NCBI GenBank assembly: GCA_965196985.1
Contig: CBDALO010000016.1
Span: forward strand, 1 to 64,000
Direction: 5' to 3'
Source: 2-12-FULL-35-23 sp965196985
Lineage (GTDB): Bacteria; Pseudomonadota; Gammaproteobacteria; UBA12402
DNA length: 64,000 nt
Below the pieces are notes generated by a model, which made no database searches, was not told the origin of the DNA, and saw nothing but the letters and a program-made list of their open reading frames with translations. Positions 47,255-57,311 of this stretch are shown piece by piece (positions within the stretch are counted from its first letter, which is position 1; every line of letters starts with the position of its first letter). Made by a program: the position numbers and the translations under genes.

Positions 47255-48506
47255 TCACTGCAACCCACGTGGCAAGCTATCTTTTAAACCCTCTATTAAA
47301 GCAGCTATTTCGCCAATAGCTGCAGCAACACCCTCTGCACTAACTTTGTCTAAGAAGGCCTTAACCAAGCCTGAGCTTTCAACCTGCCTAGGCACCTCCT
47401 CAAGCATTTGCTGATAATAAATATTAGCGCTTAGCAACTTAATACCAATTTGTCGCATAGCATATTTAAATTTATCACTCATCGGCTCTGGCAAACGCAT
47501 ACCTTGAGGATAGAGAAATCCACCTGCAAAACTAAAGTTAAGCGGCACCAAATCAGAATCATCACCTCGCCTACCAATAGGTAGCATGTCTTTTAAACGC
47601 TCAAGCTGATTCAGTGTGCCATTCTCCAAACAAGAGAACACTAACGCTTCAAAGCTATTTTCAGCTCTAAAAGCTTGCTCGTCATTACCAGTCAATTCCT
47701 CTGTAAACTTCCCACAAAGTACACCAGTAAAAGGAGTAAACAAACTCACATCGACTTGTCTTGCTAAACGTTCGCTCACACTAGAAACGTCAACCTCAAC
47801 AGCTTGCCCTTCCTCTTCACCTTGCTCTGTGTGAGCAGCTTGTGCTAAACGCTCCTCTATAACTGTTACAACATCAACATGGCGAGGAGCAAGTCCAATC
47901 TTTTTATGCAGGCTTTTTTCACGCATAAAGATCAGTTTTCTTAGCTTTTCTTCAAGCTGAACGCTAGTAAGATTCTTTTCAGCAAGCTTAGTCTGATTAA
48001 CGCTAGCAAGCACCTGATCAATAAAAGCTTCAGTTTCATCAGGTATTGGGAAAAACAGCGCACCAGCCTTAGTGACTTCAGTTAAGTGAGACCAGTAGTA
48101 ATTATCAATTGTCATAGGGCTCGCTAGCACAGCGACAACTTGTCGTAACTCAGCAAGATATTCTGCCGAGAACCCGGAAAAACGCAGCTGTCGCTCAATC
48201 GCTGCTAGCATCGCATCAGTCAATGCTTCAGAGTGTAGAAAACCTGCAGCAGCTTTAATTGCTTGAGCGCTTTCCTCACTGCCACCTTCATCCTGCCAAG
48301 CACGGATACCAGGCTCAGCAAACCGTTGTAATTGATAATCAGCCTCTGCAATTAAGGCTAATGATTGTGGCTGATAAAGGTTAAAAACACCGCCTGCTTG
48401 TTGCACTAAAGGGTTTTGAATATTTAAAAGCTGCATTAATTGAGTTAAATACACCTGAGCACTACGAGCCGATAGCTCAACAAAGCGACCTGCTGCTGCA
48501 ACTCGC
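47255..48506 (-). pseudogene. giant helical protein gene 1, second fragment
   Basis: About 417 codons: RVAAAGRFVELSARSAQVYLTQLMQLLN at the start, ending LKDSLPRGLQ at a TGA that is followed in frame by SLKASLPGSHQFANKL. RSAQVYLTQLMQLLNIQN resembles RSAQAYRCLMALLDIVS of gene 2, so the two proteins are probably related. A GTG at 48454 is the only candidate start if it is a separate gene, but the similarity to gene 2 begins upstream of it. Confidence 0.7.
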
Positions 48507-48774
48507 TTTTTATAGCTGTTAAAGATTCATCACCTTCATCCCGCGCCTGTTGTTCCGCCTGTGCTGACTTATCAATTGCTAAACAACCTTTTAAAGCTGG
48601 GTCCGATAACGCCCCCTGAATATCTCTCAAAACAGCATTAAAGGCTTGTAGACGCTCTAATCTTTCTTGATCACCTTCAGCCAACGTTTCAGCCAGCTGT
48701 GGCGGTTCAGGCAAGACTTGTATAGCACGTGCTTGAACAACTAAAGGATGTGATTGTAGGGTATCCGTAGGCAT
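48507..48774 (-). pseudogene. giant helical protein gene 1, N-terminal fragment
   Basis: Starts at ATG 48774 (MPTDTLQSHPLVVQARAIQV) with only a weak purine-rich upstream region. The frame runs to the A5 run at 48507-48511. One extra A there would continue it in frame as ESLTAIKKRVAAAGRF. Without it the frame ends at 48445. With the frameshift and both stops repaired and the two IS elements removed, gene 1 spans about 1,560 codons to 41537. Confidence 0.7.
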
Positions 48775-48925
48775 AATCTTTATTCTTTTTATTATTGTTA
48801 GCCTGATAAAACAGGAATTTGTGGCTATAAAAATACCAAAAAAAGCTTAAGGAAAGCTTAAGAGAGGATTTTTCACTTGCCTCAATCAAGTAGTTTGCTA
48901 GCTAAGTTGCCCCTTTAAAAAAGCT

Positions 48926-49077
48926 TTGTTGCATAAACAGCAGAACAGGATAGATAACTCGACTTAAACTGATTTGTGTGTTGCTTTTGCGTAAGTAAAG
49001 CGCAGCGTAGCGAGCCATGTAGCAAAAGTAACGCACAAATCAGCAAGACAAGGTGTGAGAAAGGTTTTATGCAACAA
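48926..49077. repeat. large imperfect palindrome (MITE-like)
   Basis: 152 bp with perfect 12-bp inverted ends TTGTTGCATAAA/TTTATGCAACAA and a long inner stem (CTGATTTGTG...CTTTTGC at 48969 against GCAAAAG...CACAAATCAG ending 49043). No open frame. It is the only copy in the window. The whole gap 48775-49589 contains only repeats. Confidence 0.75.
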
Positions 49078-49100
49078 CACCTTTTAAAAAAGAGGCTGAT

Positions 49101-49242
49101 TTTCTAATCAGCTTAGCACGGTAGGTCCCAAGCGTAGCGCGGGCCGACACAGCGTTTTATTTATGCTTCGTGTTGGCCTTCGGTGGTGTAACACACAATA
49201 CTCCATTAAGCTCATGCCAATACCACCTCAGGACCAACCTAC
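49101..49242. repeat. intergenic repeat, type d (unit 2)
   Basis: Homologous to 38487-38632 (CTAATCAGCTTAGCACGGTA, AAGCGTAGCGCGGGCCGACA, TGTTGGCCTTCGGTGG, ending GGACCAACCTAC). Confidence 0.75.
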
Positions 49243-49257
49243 ATTTTTATTAGCACC

Positions 49258-49349
49258 GTAGCCCGGATTGAAAGCACGTAGTGCTTGAAAATCCGGGGTT
49301 GAGTGAGACCTGTTTCCCCGGGTTTTCGCTAGCGCTCAATCCGGGCTAC
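49258..49349. repeat. intergenic palindromic repeat, type b (unit 2)
   Basis: 92 bp from GTAGCCCGGATTGAAAGC to CTCAATCCGGGCTAC. Same class as 20795-20885. Confidence 0.78.
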
Positions 49350-49433
49350 GCTCTAAGTTGATAACTCAGCAAACACTCACAATAAAATTTTTAAAACCCT
49401 GCACCTTGTTTCCTGTTCATTGCATCCTGACCA

Positions 49434-49473
49434 GCGCGTCCCTTCCTTAGAATAAGGAAGGTCAAGATAGATT
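49434..49473. repeat. intergenic repeat, type c (unit 3)
   Basis: GCGCGTCCCTTCCTTAGAAT followed by AAGGAAGGTCAAGATAG. It is a variant of 38675 and 41097 in which both stem arms carry compensating changes (CCTCC/GGAGG become CTTCC/GGAAG), suggesting the hairpin is kept. Confidence 0.7.
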
Positions 49474-49525
49474 TATAAAAACAAGCAACTTCCTTAACAA
49501 CAAATCCCCCGCTCGCTACGCGAGC

Positions 49526-49556
49526 CGCCCCCTTTGAATCAAAGGGGGCTGTTTTT
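49526..49556 (+). terminator. GC-rich hairpin with T tail
   Basis: GCCCCCTTTGAATCAAAGGG then GGCTGTTTTT: a strong stem followed by five T on the + strand. No + strand gene ends here. It lies 34 bp beyond the end of gene 2 (- strand), where it has no T tail, so its role is uncertain. Confidence 0.4.
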
Positions 49557-49589
49557 CAAACAAAATAACAAACACAAACTTCATAGCAC

Positions 49590-51728
49590 CTACCTCCACA
49601 ATCGAGGTCGGTTCGCAACCCTAGCTCCATCAACATCACGATCAGCACTAGGAAATAATGTCGAGCGATTCCTACCAACAGCACCCGCACAAGAACGAGT
49701 ACGTCGCCGCACATCACTATCAGCATCTACATCACTAAGCGAGAATTTAGCGCCACCTACACTAAGCTCATCAGAACACTGGCGAAAATGCATCAATCCT
49801 GTTGTTTGTTGAACTGAGCCAACTTGACACATTACTTTTTCTTCGCCTTTAAGAAAACTTTGCTTTGCTACCACACCATGCCATGACTGCTGCCGACCAA
49901 TCCCACGCTCAGATATCGGAATGGGGCCAGAAACAGAGATTGAATGTGCTCGGCCGCCAGCCAAACCTAAGTCTGCTCTAGCAGTTGTCTGCTCTCTGTC
50001 CTGCTTAGCAAGTTGAACATCGCCAACTTCAAGCAACATTTCATAAATTGCTTTACCATAGCTCCCTTCAGGCAAACTACACCCATCTTCTTGCAAGGCG
50101 AGTATCGCCTCACTCGCCACAAAAAATCCTCGCATCCATTGTTCTAAAACTGCAATTGCCTGTGAATCACCTTGCTTAAAAATCTTTTCTACACAAACTT
50201 GCAACTGCATCACCTTATCCTCATCCATTCCACTAAGCTGGGTAGATAAATAGCAATTACCCATTCGTTTTGGAAAAACTTCCTCGTAAGGTAAAGGCTC
50301 CCTTAGCGCCTCACCACACGCAATACCCAACACTTTCTGCAACTCTCCATAAGGTTCGATTACATCAATATTACGTTGCTTGCAAACCCCCTGATAAATT
50401 TCATAGCTTGCAATTAAGGCCTTACTCTCCTCTCTATATTTAATCATAATTGGCGCAACGGCCTCACGAAGCTGCTGCTCAGCCACTTGCGCTTGGTTAT
50501 AATAGGCTATTTCAAAACGTAGATAATCCTTGTCACCACGCTTAGTATTTAAAATAGCTTGCAAGCGAACCATCTCAGCTTGATACCTCTGATAAAGAGG
50601 CGACACCTTTTCCCTATAGCCAACATAGAAACGCTTCCTCAAAGCAAGGTATTGGTCTTGTGCAGACAGCAAGGTTTCTATGGCCTCTCTACCTTCAACA
50701 CCTACTCGCTGCATCAAACCAGCAATATAGTCAATATCAGCCAAAACCACTTGATAATCTCGCTTAGCTTTCCTTATAGCCGACTCACCTTTAGCTGAAA
50801 CCTTTACTTCCTCGATTTCTTGGTTCGCTGAAAAAGACCGTTCAATAGCGCCCCTCTCTTTTTGATAAACCAATCGTTGCTGAGCAGCTAACAACATTGC
50901 TGAACCATGCGCTGACCCTTCATCACGCAACAAGCGCCGTGGCAATAAACTCTGCTCAACAAGAAGCTTCTCAATACCAAGTTCATCATTACCAAAGCAG
51001 TCACTAACAATTGCACGAAACAGACAGGCTTGCTGCCCCTCTATTCTTAGTTGCAACATAAGCTGTGAAAATAAAGCCTTATCTCCTTTAGCAAAGGTTG
51101 ATTTCTGCAGAACAAACCGCTCAAGACTCAGTAAACCCTCAAGAAACTCTTTATTATCATGCGTCAAAAGCAACCGCCTTAACTGCCTGGCAAACATTTC
51201 TTTAAATGAGAAATCTCCTACAGTTGCAACAGCCTCACGAAACAACCCTGGCAAACGAGTACGGCTTGTCGTTAAAGCTAACAGCTTTCTTGCCATAACA
51301 ATTTGATGAGTTGAGTTACCACGCTGCCTAATCGTAGTTACCGCAGCGACAACCGCTCTAATTAATCTAAGCCGTTGCTCATCTGTTGAAACCACCAAAC
51401 TTCCTAAAGCTTTAGCCCCGCTCTGTTCTGTATAACGCTTCTTGCTCAGTAACAACAAACGATCTAATTTAGCTATTTCATCCCAGCACCGACTATCGTA
51501 CTCAGCGGCACTCGCCTTATAGTCTAACTTTGCCGATAAACGCTTCATATCTTGTAAAACAGGAATCAAACCACCTTCTGCTTCTTGCAACCATTCTGAT
51601 ATGCTTAGTTCCAGCAACTCTTCCGGCAAACCCAATTGAGCAACTAGACCCTCATTAGCTTGCAATAACTCAGCAATGGTAACATCAACCTCACCCCTAT
51701 TAACCTCATCGTAAACTAGCTCAAACAA
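49590..51728 (-). pseudogene. giant helical protein gene 2, C-terminal fragment
   Basis: About 712 codons. Mostly helical, with a coiled-coil-like centre (RKAKRDYQVVLADIDYI, YLRFEIAYYNQAQVAEQQLREAVAPIMIKYREE). Toward the end it becomes Gly/Ser/Arg-rich (AGGRAHSISVSGPIPISERG, DVDADSDVRRRTRSCAGAVG) and finishes ARVANRPRLWR, a disordered basic tail. The apparent start at 51728 is only the junction with IS256. Rejoined to 53261-54126 and 57079-57277 it gives exactly 1,065 codons. No transmembrane segment, no known domain. Confidence 0.78.
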
Positions 51729-53260
51729 GATAGAGCGTTATTTTGTCTGTAAAAACCAACTTCAGTACTTAGAAAAACCTTTAAAATTCTAAATGGCACT
51801 CTATTGTACCTGTCTCATCGCATAATATCTTAAATTAATTATGCTAATCAATCTAAAAAATTATTTATACCTCAAATTTTTCTCCTCTCAAAATAAATTA
51901 TTAACTTTTAGGTAATAGCAATTATATCTCGTTAATAAGAACAAGAATGATCTATCCTAAAACCCTATGAAGCCTTATTATTCACTTCAACTTAAGTATC
52001 TAGGTGATCCGCTCCACTGGTCATCAATTTCCACTAAAACAGCTGATACGAGCCTTAGGCACGATTCAGTATTAGGGAAAATTCCAACTGTATGCGTCCT
52101 TCTTTTTACCTCTCTGTTTACGCGCTCAGCTATGTTACTGGTTCTTAATCTTTTTTGATGCGGCCTGTCAAAGTTCATCACTACTAAGCCCTCCGGTATA
52201 TTCACTTCCAACCAAGAAGAAAGCTCTGGTGCTGTTTGCTGATATTTATCTACCGCCATAGCCAATAGTCTTTCCGACTCATGAATGTTTGAGGCATTAA
52301 ATATAGCTGTAATCTCCTCAGCTACTGGTTCCTTCATTGAGCGCTTTGGTATGTGAGCCTGAGCATTTTGCTGCAAATGAAATTGGCAGCGTTGCCAAGG
52401 AACACTGGGGAACACAGCTCTTCTAGCGGCTTTTAGGCCAGTATGAGCGTCGCTAGTAATCAACTCAATACCATGTATACCTCGCTCAACCAACTGCTGA
52501 AGAAAATCACGCCAATGTACCTCAGCCTCTGATAACGCAACAGAAACACCTAGCACTGTTCTCTTGCCGGTTGATTCATCAAAGCCATAGGCTATCAATA
52601 CCGCACAGTCTTGTACTGTGCCGCTAGTGCGCACCTTCTCATAACGTGCATCTAGCCAAAGATATTTTATCTTTCCTAACGGCTTATTTCGCCATTTCTT
52701 TAAATCTTCATCCAACAATTTAGCGCAACGGCTTACCTCTGTGCTTGAAATATCTGTTCCACAGAGTTGCTTTAGCACCTTTTCAACTTTGCGCGTGGAA
52801 ACCCCATGCACATACATTTCAGCGACAGCCAGCTTAAGTGCTCTATCAGAGCGTACACCTCGCTCTAAGACTGATGGATAGAAGGCTTCATTGGAGTCTC
52901 TAACCTGCGGTATCTGTAGCTCAAGCTGACCTTGACCTGTGTTAATTAACCTTGGTTTAAAGCCGTTCGCATATCCGTTTCTATCGCCAGTTCGCTCATA
53001 AGGACTGGCATTTAAATGGCGCTCCCTTTCTATTAACATAGCCTCATTCATCAACCTGGAGACAAGCTTAGGTAAAGCTTCAAACCCCTCCATCGCTAAA
53101 ACATGTATGGCTTCTTCGATTAAGTTCTCATTTTTATAGCAGCTCATTGTCATTCCTCTTTTTTGGTTAAGTTTACCTTAAAAGGAATTTCTAATCTGAC
53201 TGAGTCGCCTGCTTATTTTCAGCAAGTCAATGGAATTTACAGAAAGGATGGCGCACTAGC
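51729..53260 (-). mobile_element. IS256-family IS copy 5 (1,532 bp)
   Basis: Complete copy with the 9-bp TSD CTCAAACAA (51720-51728 and 53261-53269), inserted in giant gene 2. Confidence 0.95.
51987..53153 (-). CDS. IS256-family transposase, intact
   Basis: 388 residues, same as the other intact copies, with LDARYEKV, SDAHTGLKAA and NIAERVNRE. Confidence 0.95.
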   Translation of the reverse strand: MTMSCYKNENLIEEAIHVLAMEGFEALPKLVSRLMNEAMLIERERHLNASPYERTGDRNGYANGFKPRLINTGQGQLELQIPQVRDSNEAFYPSVLERGVRSDRALKLAVAEMYVHGVSTRKVEKVLKQLCGTDISSTEVSRCAKLLDEDLKKWRNKPLGKIKYLWLDARYEKVRTSGTVQDCAVLIAYGFDESTGKRTVLGVSVALSEAEVHWRDFLQQLVERGIHGIELITSDAHTGLKAARRAVFPSVPWQRCQFHLQQNAQAHIPKRSMKEPVAEEITAIFNASNIHESERLLAMAVDKYQQTAPELSSWLEVNIPEGLVVMNFDRPHQKRLRTSNIAERVNREVKRRTHTVGIFPNTESCLRLVSAVLVEIDDQWSGSPRYLS

Positions 53261-54135
53261 CTCAAACAACCCTATTAATTGATTAGTAAAAGCAACCAAC
53301 TTCTCTTTTACCTCATCCGATCCTTCTTCACGCACAAGTGCCAATTGATGTCTAAAAGGTTCACTGCCTATTGAAAAGCTTTTCCACAGCTTAAAAAAAT
53401 CACCCACTTTTTCAGGTTGGGCCAATAAATCCTTAGCCTTTGTAACAAATGAATCAACATACCAGGAAGCTCGTTGCGGACCTAGCAACTGCTGCAGCTG
53501 CGGCTTTAAATTCGGGCAAAGCGTTTCAATCGCAGCTTTAAGTCGACCTAACGCTGGCAAGCTAAATAAAGTAAAATCCTCAGCAAGCTTTGCCAGCAAA
53601 CCTTCAAATAATGGTTTTACTCTTTCTTCTGAGAACCAACCAGCCTGTCTTAAACGCTCCACATAGCTTGGCGTTAACGTCTCTAAACCAATCACCCCCT
53701 GATCATTAGCCTGATCTAAAACATCCTGAAGTAGTGATAAATGAGCAAAACGATTTAACGAATGGTTAATCTCACCTAAGCCCTCTTCTGTAAAAATGGC
53801 ATCAGGAAGCTCATTATCCAAACAAAAAGCAGGATCTATAGCCTGCTGCTGAATTTTCAGCAAGGCTTGCTTTACCTCTCTGGGCAAATCAATTTGCTCC
53901 AAATCAAACGCAGCCAGCCTACGGCGTTGGGCATCAGTCAACAATAGTGGATACTGAAATAACTCAATTGGAAAACTCAGTTCATCTAAGTTTTCCCCAA
54001 CGTAGTTACCACGTGAAACTATATCTAATAATGCCATCAAGCAACGATAAGCCTGTGCTGAACGCTGACAATAATCACGTAAAACCTCAACATTAGCAAC
54101 AGGCAACCTTGCTAGCGGCTGCTGACTAAAACTTA
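53261..54135 (-). pseudogene. giant helical protein gene 2, middle fragment
   Basis: About 290 codons from SFSQQPLARLPVANVEVLRDYCQRSAQAYRCLMALLDIV to VAFTNQLIGLFE. Helix-rich, with Leu/Gln/Glu. The segment with CQRSAQAY matches gene 1 (SARSAQVY). It joins in frame to both neighbours. The upstream part of the visible frame (beyond 54135) is IS1595 sequence. Confidence 0.78.
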
Positions 54136-55124
54136 CATGCCTATCCGAAAAGCCCCTGTGAGACTTTAGGGGTCGCCTTAACACACGCTCCCAGTACTCT
54201 AAAAAACATCGAATCTGGATCATGTCGTCGGTTAAATCTGAAAGTATACTCAGCTAAATATGAGCTGAGATATTTTGAATCTACGCCATGATGAGTACCA
54301 ATAACCCATGATTTTGCATTTGAAATAAACTTATGTACCCAAGGTAGCCAGCTATCAAGAACCTCCTTATCGCCACTAACTGTTTTACTTTCAACTTTAA
54401 CATGTTTTAAATTAGTAAAACTGGGGCTATTATCCGTATGTAGCACAGAGTTTTTCTCAACATTTTTGTCAACAAAATTTTGAGCATCCTCCTTATTTTC
54501 ATTAGCAACAATGACTTTAGCAAAGCCAGCTTTAGATTTATTTCTGCCACAATGGTCAATCCAATCCTTTGACTCTATTGCTACAAGAACATCAGTTTGG
54601 TTACCAGTACACCTCTTTCCGAAAACTCCGCCATCTAACTCTATGATATCATTAAGATTATATTGATCATCTCGCTGCCTTAATGCCTCACGAATCTTAT
54701 GTAACATTCTCCAAGCTGTATCATATGATTTCATTTCTAACTCTAATTGTAATTCTAAAGCTGAAATGCCACGCTTACCTTGCGTCATCAAACATAGCGC
54801 TTTAAGCCAAATCAGCATTGGTGTTTTGGAGTGCTGAAAAATTGTATTCGCTCTGAGGCGCACTTCAAAATGACATTCTTTACACTCTCGAATTTCTGGT
54901 GACTTCTTTTTGTGCTGGTAAAATTTATCACAGCAACATTTAGGGCAACAAAATTGTTTGCCGTCAAATTTAGCAAGCCAAACCCATGCTCGAGCTTTTT
55001 CTTCAGAATCTAGCTCAACCATAATTCTATTAGATTTCATTTGATTATATTGCATCTTCTTGCCTCCTCTAGGAAGCAAGATTAGCAAAAATATTACTTT
55101 ACAGGGACTTTTCGGATAGGCATG
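54136..55124 (-). mobile_element. IS1595-family IS (989 bp)
   Basis: Inverted ends CATGCCTATCCGAAAAG followed by CCCTGT. The target duplication is TAAAACTT(A): left copy at 54127-54135; the right copy is split by the later IS66 insertion (TAAAA at 55125-55129, the full form at 57079-57087). Confidence 0.92.
54141..55055 (-). CDS. IS1595-family transposase
   Basis: 304 residues from an ATG seven bases after AGGAGG. The N-terminal zinc ribbon is CPKCCCDKFYQHKKKSPEIR then CKECHFEVRLRANTIF. The catalytic domain has DIIELDGGVFGKR, VLHTDNSPSFTNL and the C-terminal GTHHGVDSKYLSSYLAEYTF with RFNRR. Stop in the terminal repeat. Intact. Confidence 0.93.
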   Translation of the reverse strand: MQYNQMKSNRIMVELDSEEKARAWVWLAKFDGKQFCCPKCCCDKFYQHKKKSPEIRECKECHFEVRLRANTIFQHSKTPMLIWLKALCLMTQGKRGISALELQLELEMKSYDTAWRMLHKIREALRQRDDQYNLNDIIELDGGVFGKRCTGNQTDVLVAIESKDWIDHCGRNKSKAGFAKVIVANENKEDAQNFVDKNVEKNSVLHTDNSPSFTNLKHVKVESKTVSGDKEVLDSWLPWVHKFISNAKSWVIGTHHGVDSKYLSSYLAEYTFRFNRRHDPDSMFFRVLGACVKATPKVSQGLFG

Positions 55125-55129
55125 TAAAA

Positions 55130-57075
55130 GTATCCGTCTTATTTCAGCATGATGCTCATGCTGCGCTCTCTTTAGTTTACTGCGCCTGTGATGAGCGGAT
55201 GGTAATTAATTCCGCTAGCGAAGGCATAGAATAGTTTTTTGTAATTCTGTCATATATATAATCGAAGACATTAACTGCTAGGTTTTACATGTCTCAGTAA
55301 TTGTAACCATTGTATCCTTAGCTTTCGTTCCTTCTTCACTCATAGTATGAAGGTGTACATCGCGCATTCTAGCCTGCTTCCGAGCCATCAACTCTGCTGG
55401 ATTGTTATGTAGAGGAAGCTCTGGCTTTTCCAGCACTAACAATAGCTGCCTTTTCTTTTTTAAGGTGAGCTCAATTTGTTTATCTAGTTTCTCGTAGCCA
55501 GTGATTGTTGAGAATAACTCAGTAAACTCATTGGATAGCTTATCTATCTCATCTTGCCCTGGGTTCTTTTTATATTCAATGAGCTTATGATAATAATCCC
55601 AAAACCTATCCAAGAAGCTGTCAACAGAGTCTTGGTGCTTCTTAAAAATTGGCGTCAGCTTTTTATAATGCCTACCCTCATGAACCCAGCACAAGGCGAG
55701 TGATTCAGTAATGAGCTTAAACTGTGGCGCATCATCGGTAATGAGTGTTTCTATCGCATAAGGACTCTTTCTATATGTTGAGATAGCTGCCGCATCAGTA
55801 ATCAGCTTTCTATATTTTGGAAATTTTTTATCACCTAATACCTTATCAAGAATAACTTCCAGCTCCTTACTGTTTAAGATAGTCGATGAGTGAAATACCT
55901 TTAAGCTTTCGATTACCTTGTGGGGTAAGTTCATAGTAGCCAGTAAATTAAAAGCGGCCTCATTTAATGTGAACCCAAAGTGGTCTTTGCTTAACATTTC
56001 AATGACGCTTAATCGACTTTTACTGGTCAGCGTAAAGTAAGCTGAATAATACTCATTACCCAATACATTAACATAACGGTTTTTCCCATCCTCTCTAGCG
56101 TTGGTGTCATCTAGGTGCTGGTAGTTCGTGGATTGTAAACCTGCCTTCACAACTTCTACCTTCTCGGGCTCAAGTATCGTAGGTGTTTTAATTGTGAAGC
56201 TATGGATGGTTGATTTACTAATATCTATGTTGGCGGTTTTATAAAATGTCTCAAGGCTTTCTAGCGTCATACCACCTTGAGTATTTAGGAAGCTTGTCCA
56301 GCTTTTAATAGTAGGGCCGAACTGGCCCTCATAACCAGTTGGCAGAGGTGCTGTATAGTGTTTGTTTTCAGAAGGGGAGTAATATTGTTGGCGCAAAAAA
56401 AGAGTGTTATTAGCAGCAATTTTTATATCCTGGATAAGTGTTTTCTTAGAGCCATTTGGCACAGCATCGCTGGGCAACGAATCTGGATTAATTGTTAGTG
56501 TCACTGTATTAGAGACTTCGAGATTTTTTTTACTAGATTTTGGCTTTCTAGTTTTATTGGTTTTATTTCCTTTTCTATCCTTCTCGGAGGAATGATCCTT
56601 GTCCTTGTTAGCGCGCGTTTGCTTTCTAACATTAGGCTTTCCTTGCTCACCTTTATATTTATTTAATGCGTTATTTAACGATTGCACCTTGTCTTCTAGC
56701 TTTATGATTTTCTCAGCCTGACTTTCACATACATTGCTAAAATCTGTTTCTAGTGCTGTTGGTGTAACAGTATTATTAAATCTCTCAATGAGATCGGCTA
56801 AAACTGATTTGTCAGGTTGTTTTTTCATAGGAAGAGTATACCACGGGTTTGAAAAGGTAAATTTTCCCCACACAGATGGCCGTACTGCTGAAATTATTTT
56901 TAAGCCATGAACCTGATCGATGAAAAAATAATCCGAGCATACAGCGTTGTTATAGAGCGCACATCATGCTTTTATGACACACGATGATTCCAATATAAAA
57001 TTTCCAAATTTGCACGAAAAAGCTGTCAAGAACTTTTTGAATTATTTTCAAATCATGCTGATATTGAACGGATAC
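55130..57075 (-). mobile_element. IS66-family IS copy 2 (1,946 bp)
   Basis: Ends GTATCCGTCTT and GGATAC, with TSD ATGTAAAA at 55122-55129 and 57076-57083. It is inserted exactly at the right end of IS1595, inside that element's target duplication. Confidence 0.95.
55278..56828 (-). pseudogene. IS66-family transposase, C-terminally frameshifted
   Basis: Same protein as 6859-8511 up to TITETCK, where a one-base deletion in a short T run (near 55281-55287) changes the frame and stops it, losing about 35 residues. The core motifs (LDDTNARED, HNNPAELMARKQ) remain, so activity is uncertain. One other substitution is visible (NNT for NST). Confidence 0.85.
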
Positions 57076-57293
57076 ATGTAAAACTTAACACAACCAAACG
57101 CTCAACTGCCCCTATTGGATCAACCAAAAACTGCTGCCGGGCATAATCAAGGCGCACTTGTTGATCTAACTTGGCATCAAGCAATCCTAACCTCAACATC
57201 ATATCAACCTTAACAACATGAGCTTGTAAAGCTGCTAATAACTCCTGTAACGTCCCACAATAATTTAGAGAAACCATCTCAACCTATTTTGCG
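57076..57293 (-). pseudogene. giant helical protein gene 2, N-terminal fragment
   Basis: Reads MVSLNYCGTLQELLAALQAH...GAVERLVVLS from an ATG at 57277 and joins in frame to 53261-54126. The ATG follows GGTTGAG and lies 17 bp from the transposon end at 57294, so it is unclear whether it is the true start or a truncation point. Confidence 0.7.
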
Positions 57294-57311
57294 TGAGATG
57301 GTGTCAAATAG

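Noticed and set aside
31142..47257. UGA recoded as tryptophan in this organism
   Set aside because: TGA closes higA, xdhB, xdhC and ribBA at normal lengths, so a general recoding is not supported; only local lesions or rare read-through remain possible.
47239..47257. A separate gene starting at TTG 47239
   Set aside because: No ribosome binding site, and the sequence before TTG continues the same frame as the upstream segment; a nonsense codon in one gene is simpler.
49534..49812. 92-codon frame on the + strand near 49.6 kb
   Set aside because: Antisense to the Arg/Ser-rich end of giant gene 2, where biased composition opens frames on the opposite strand.
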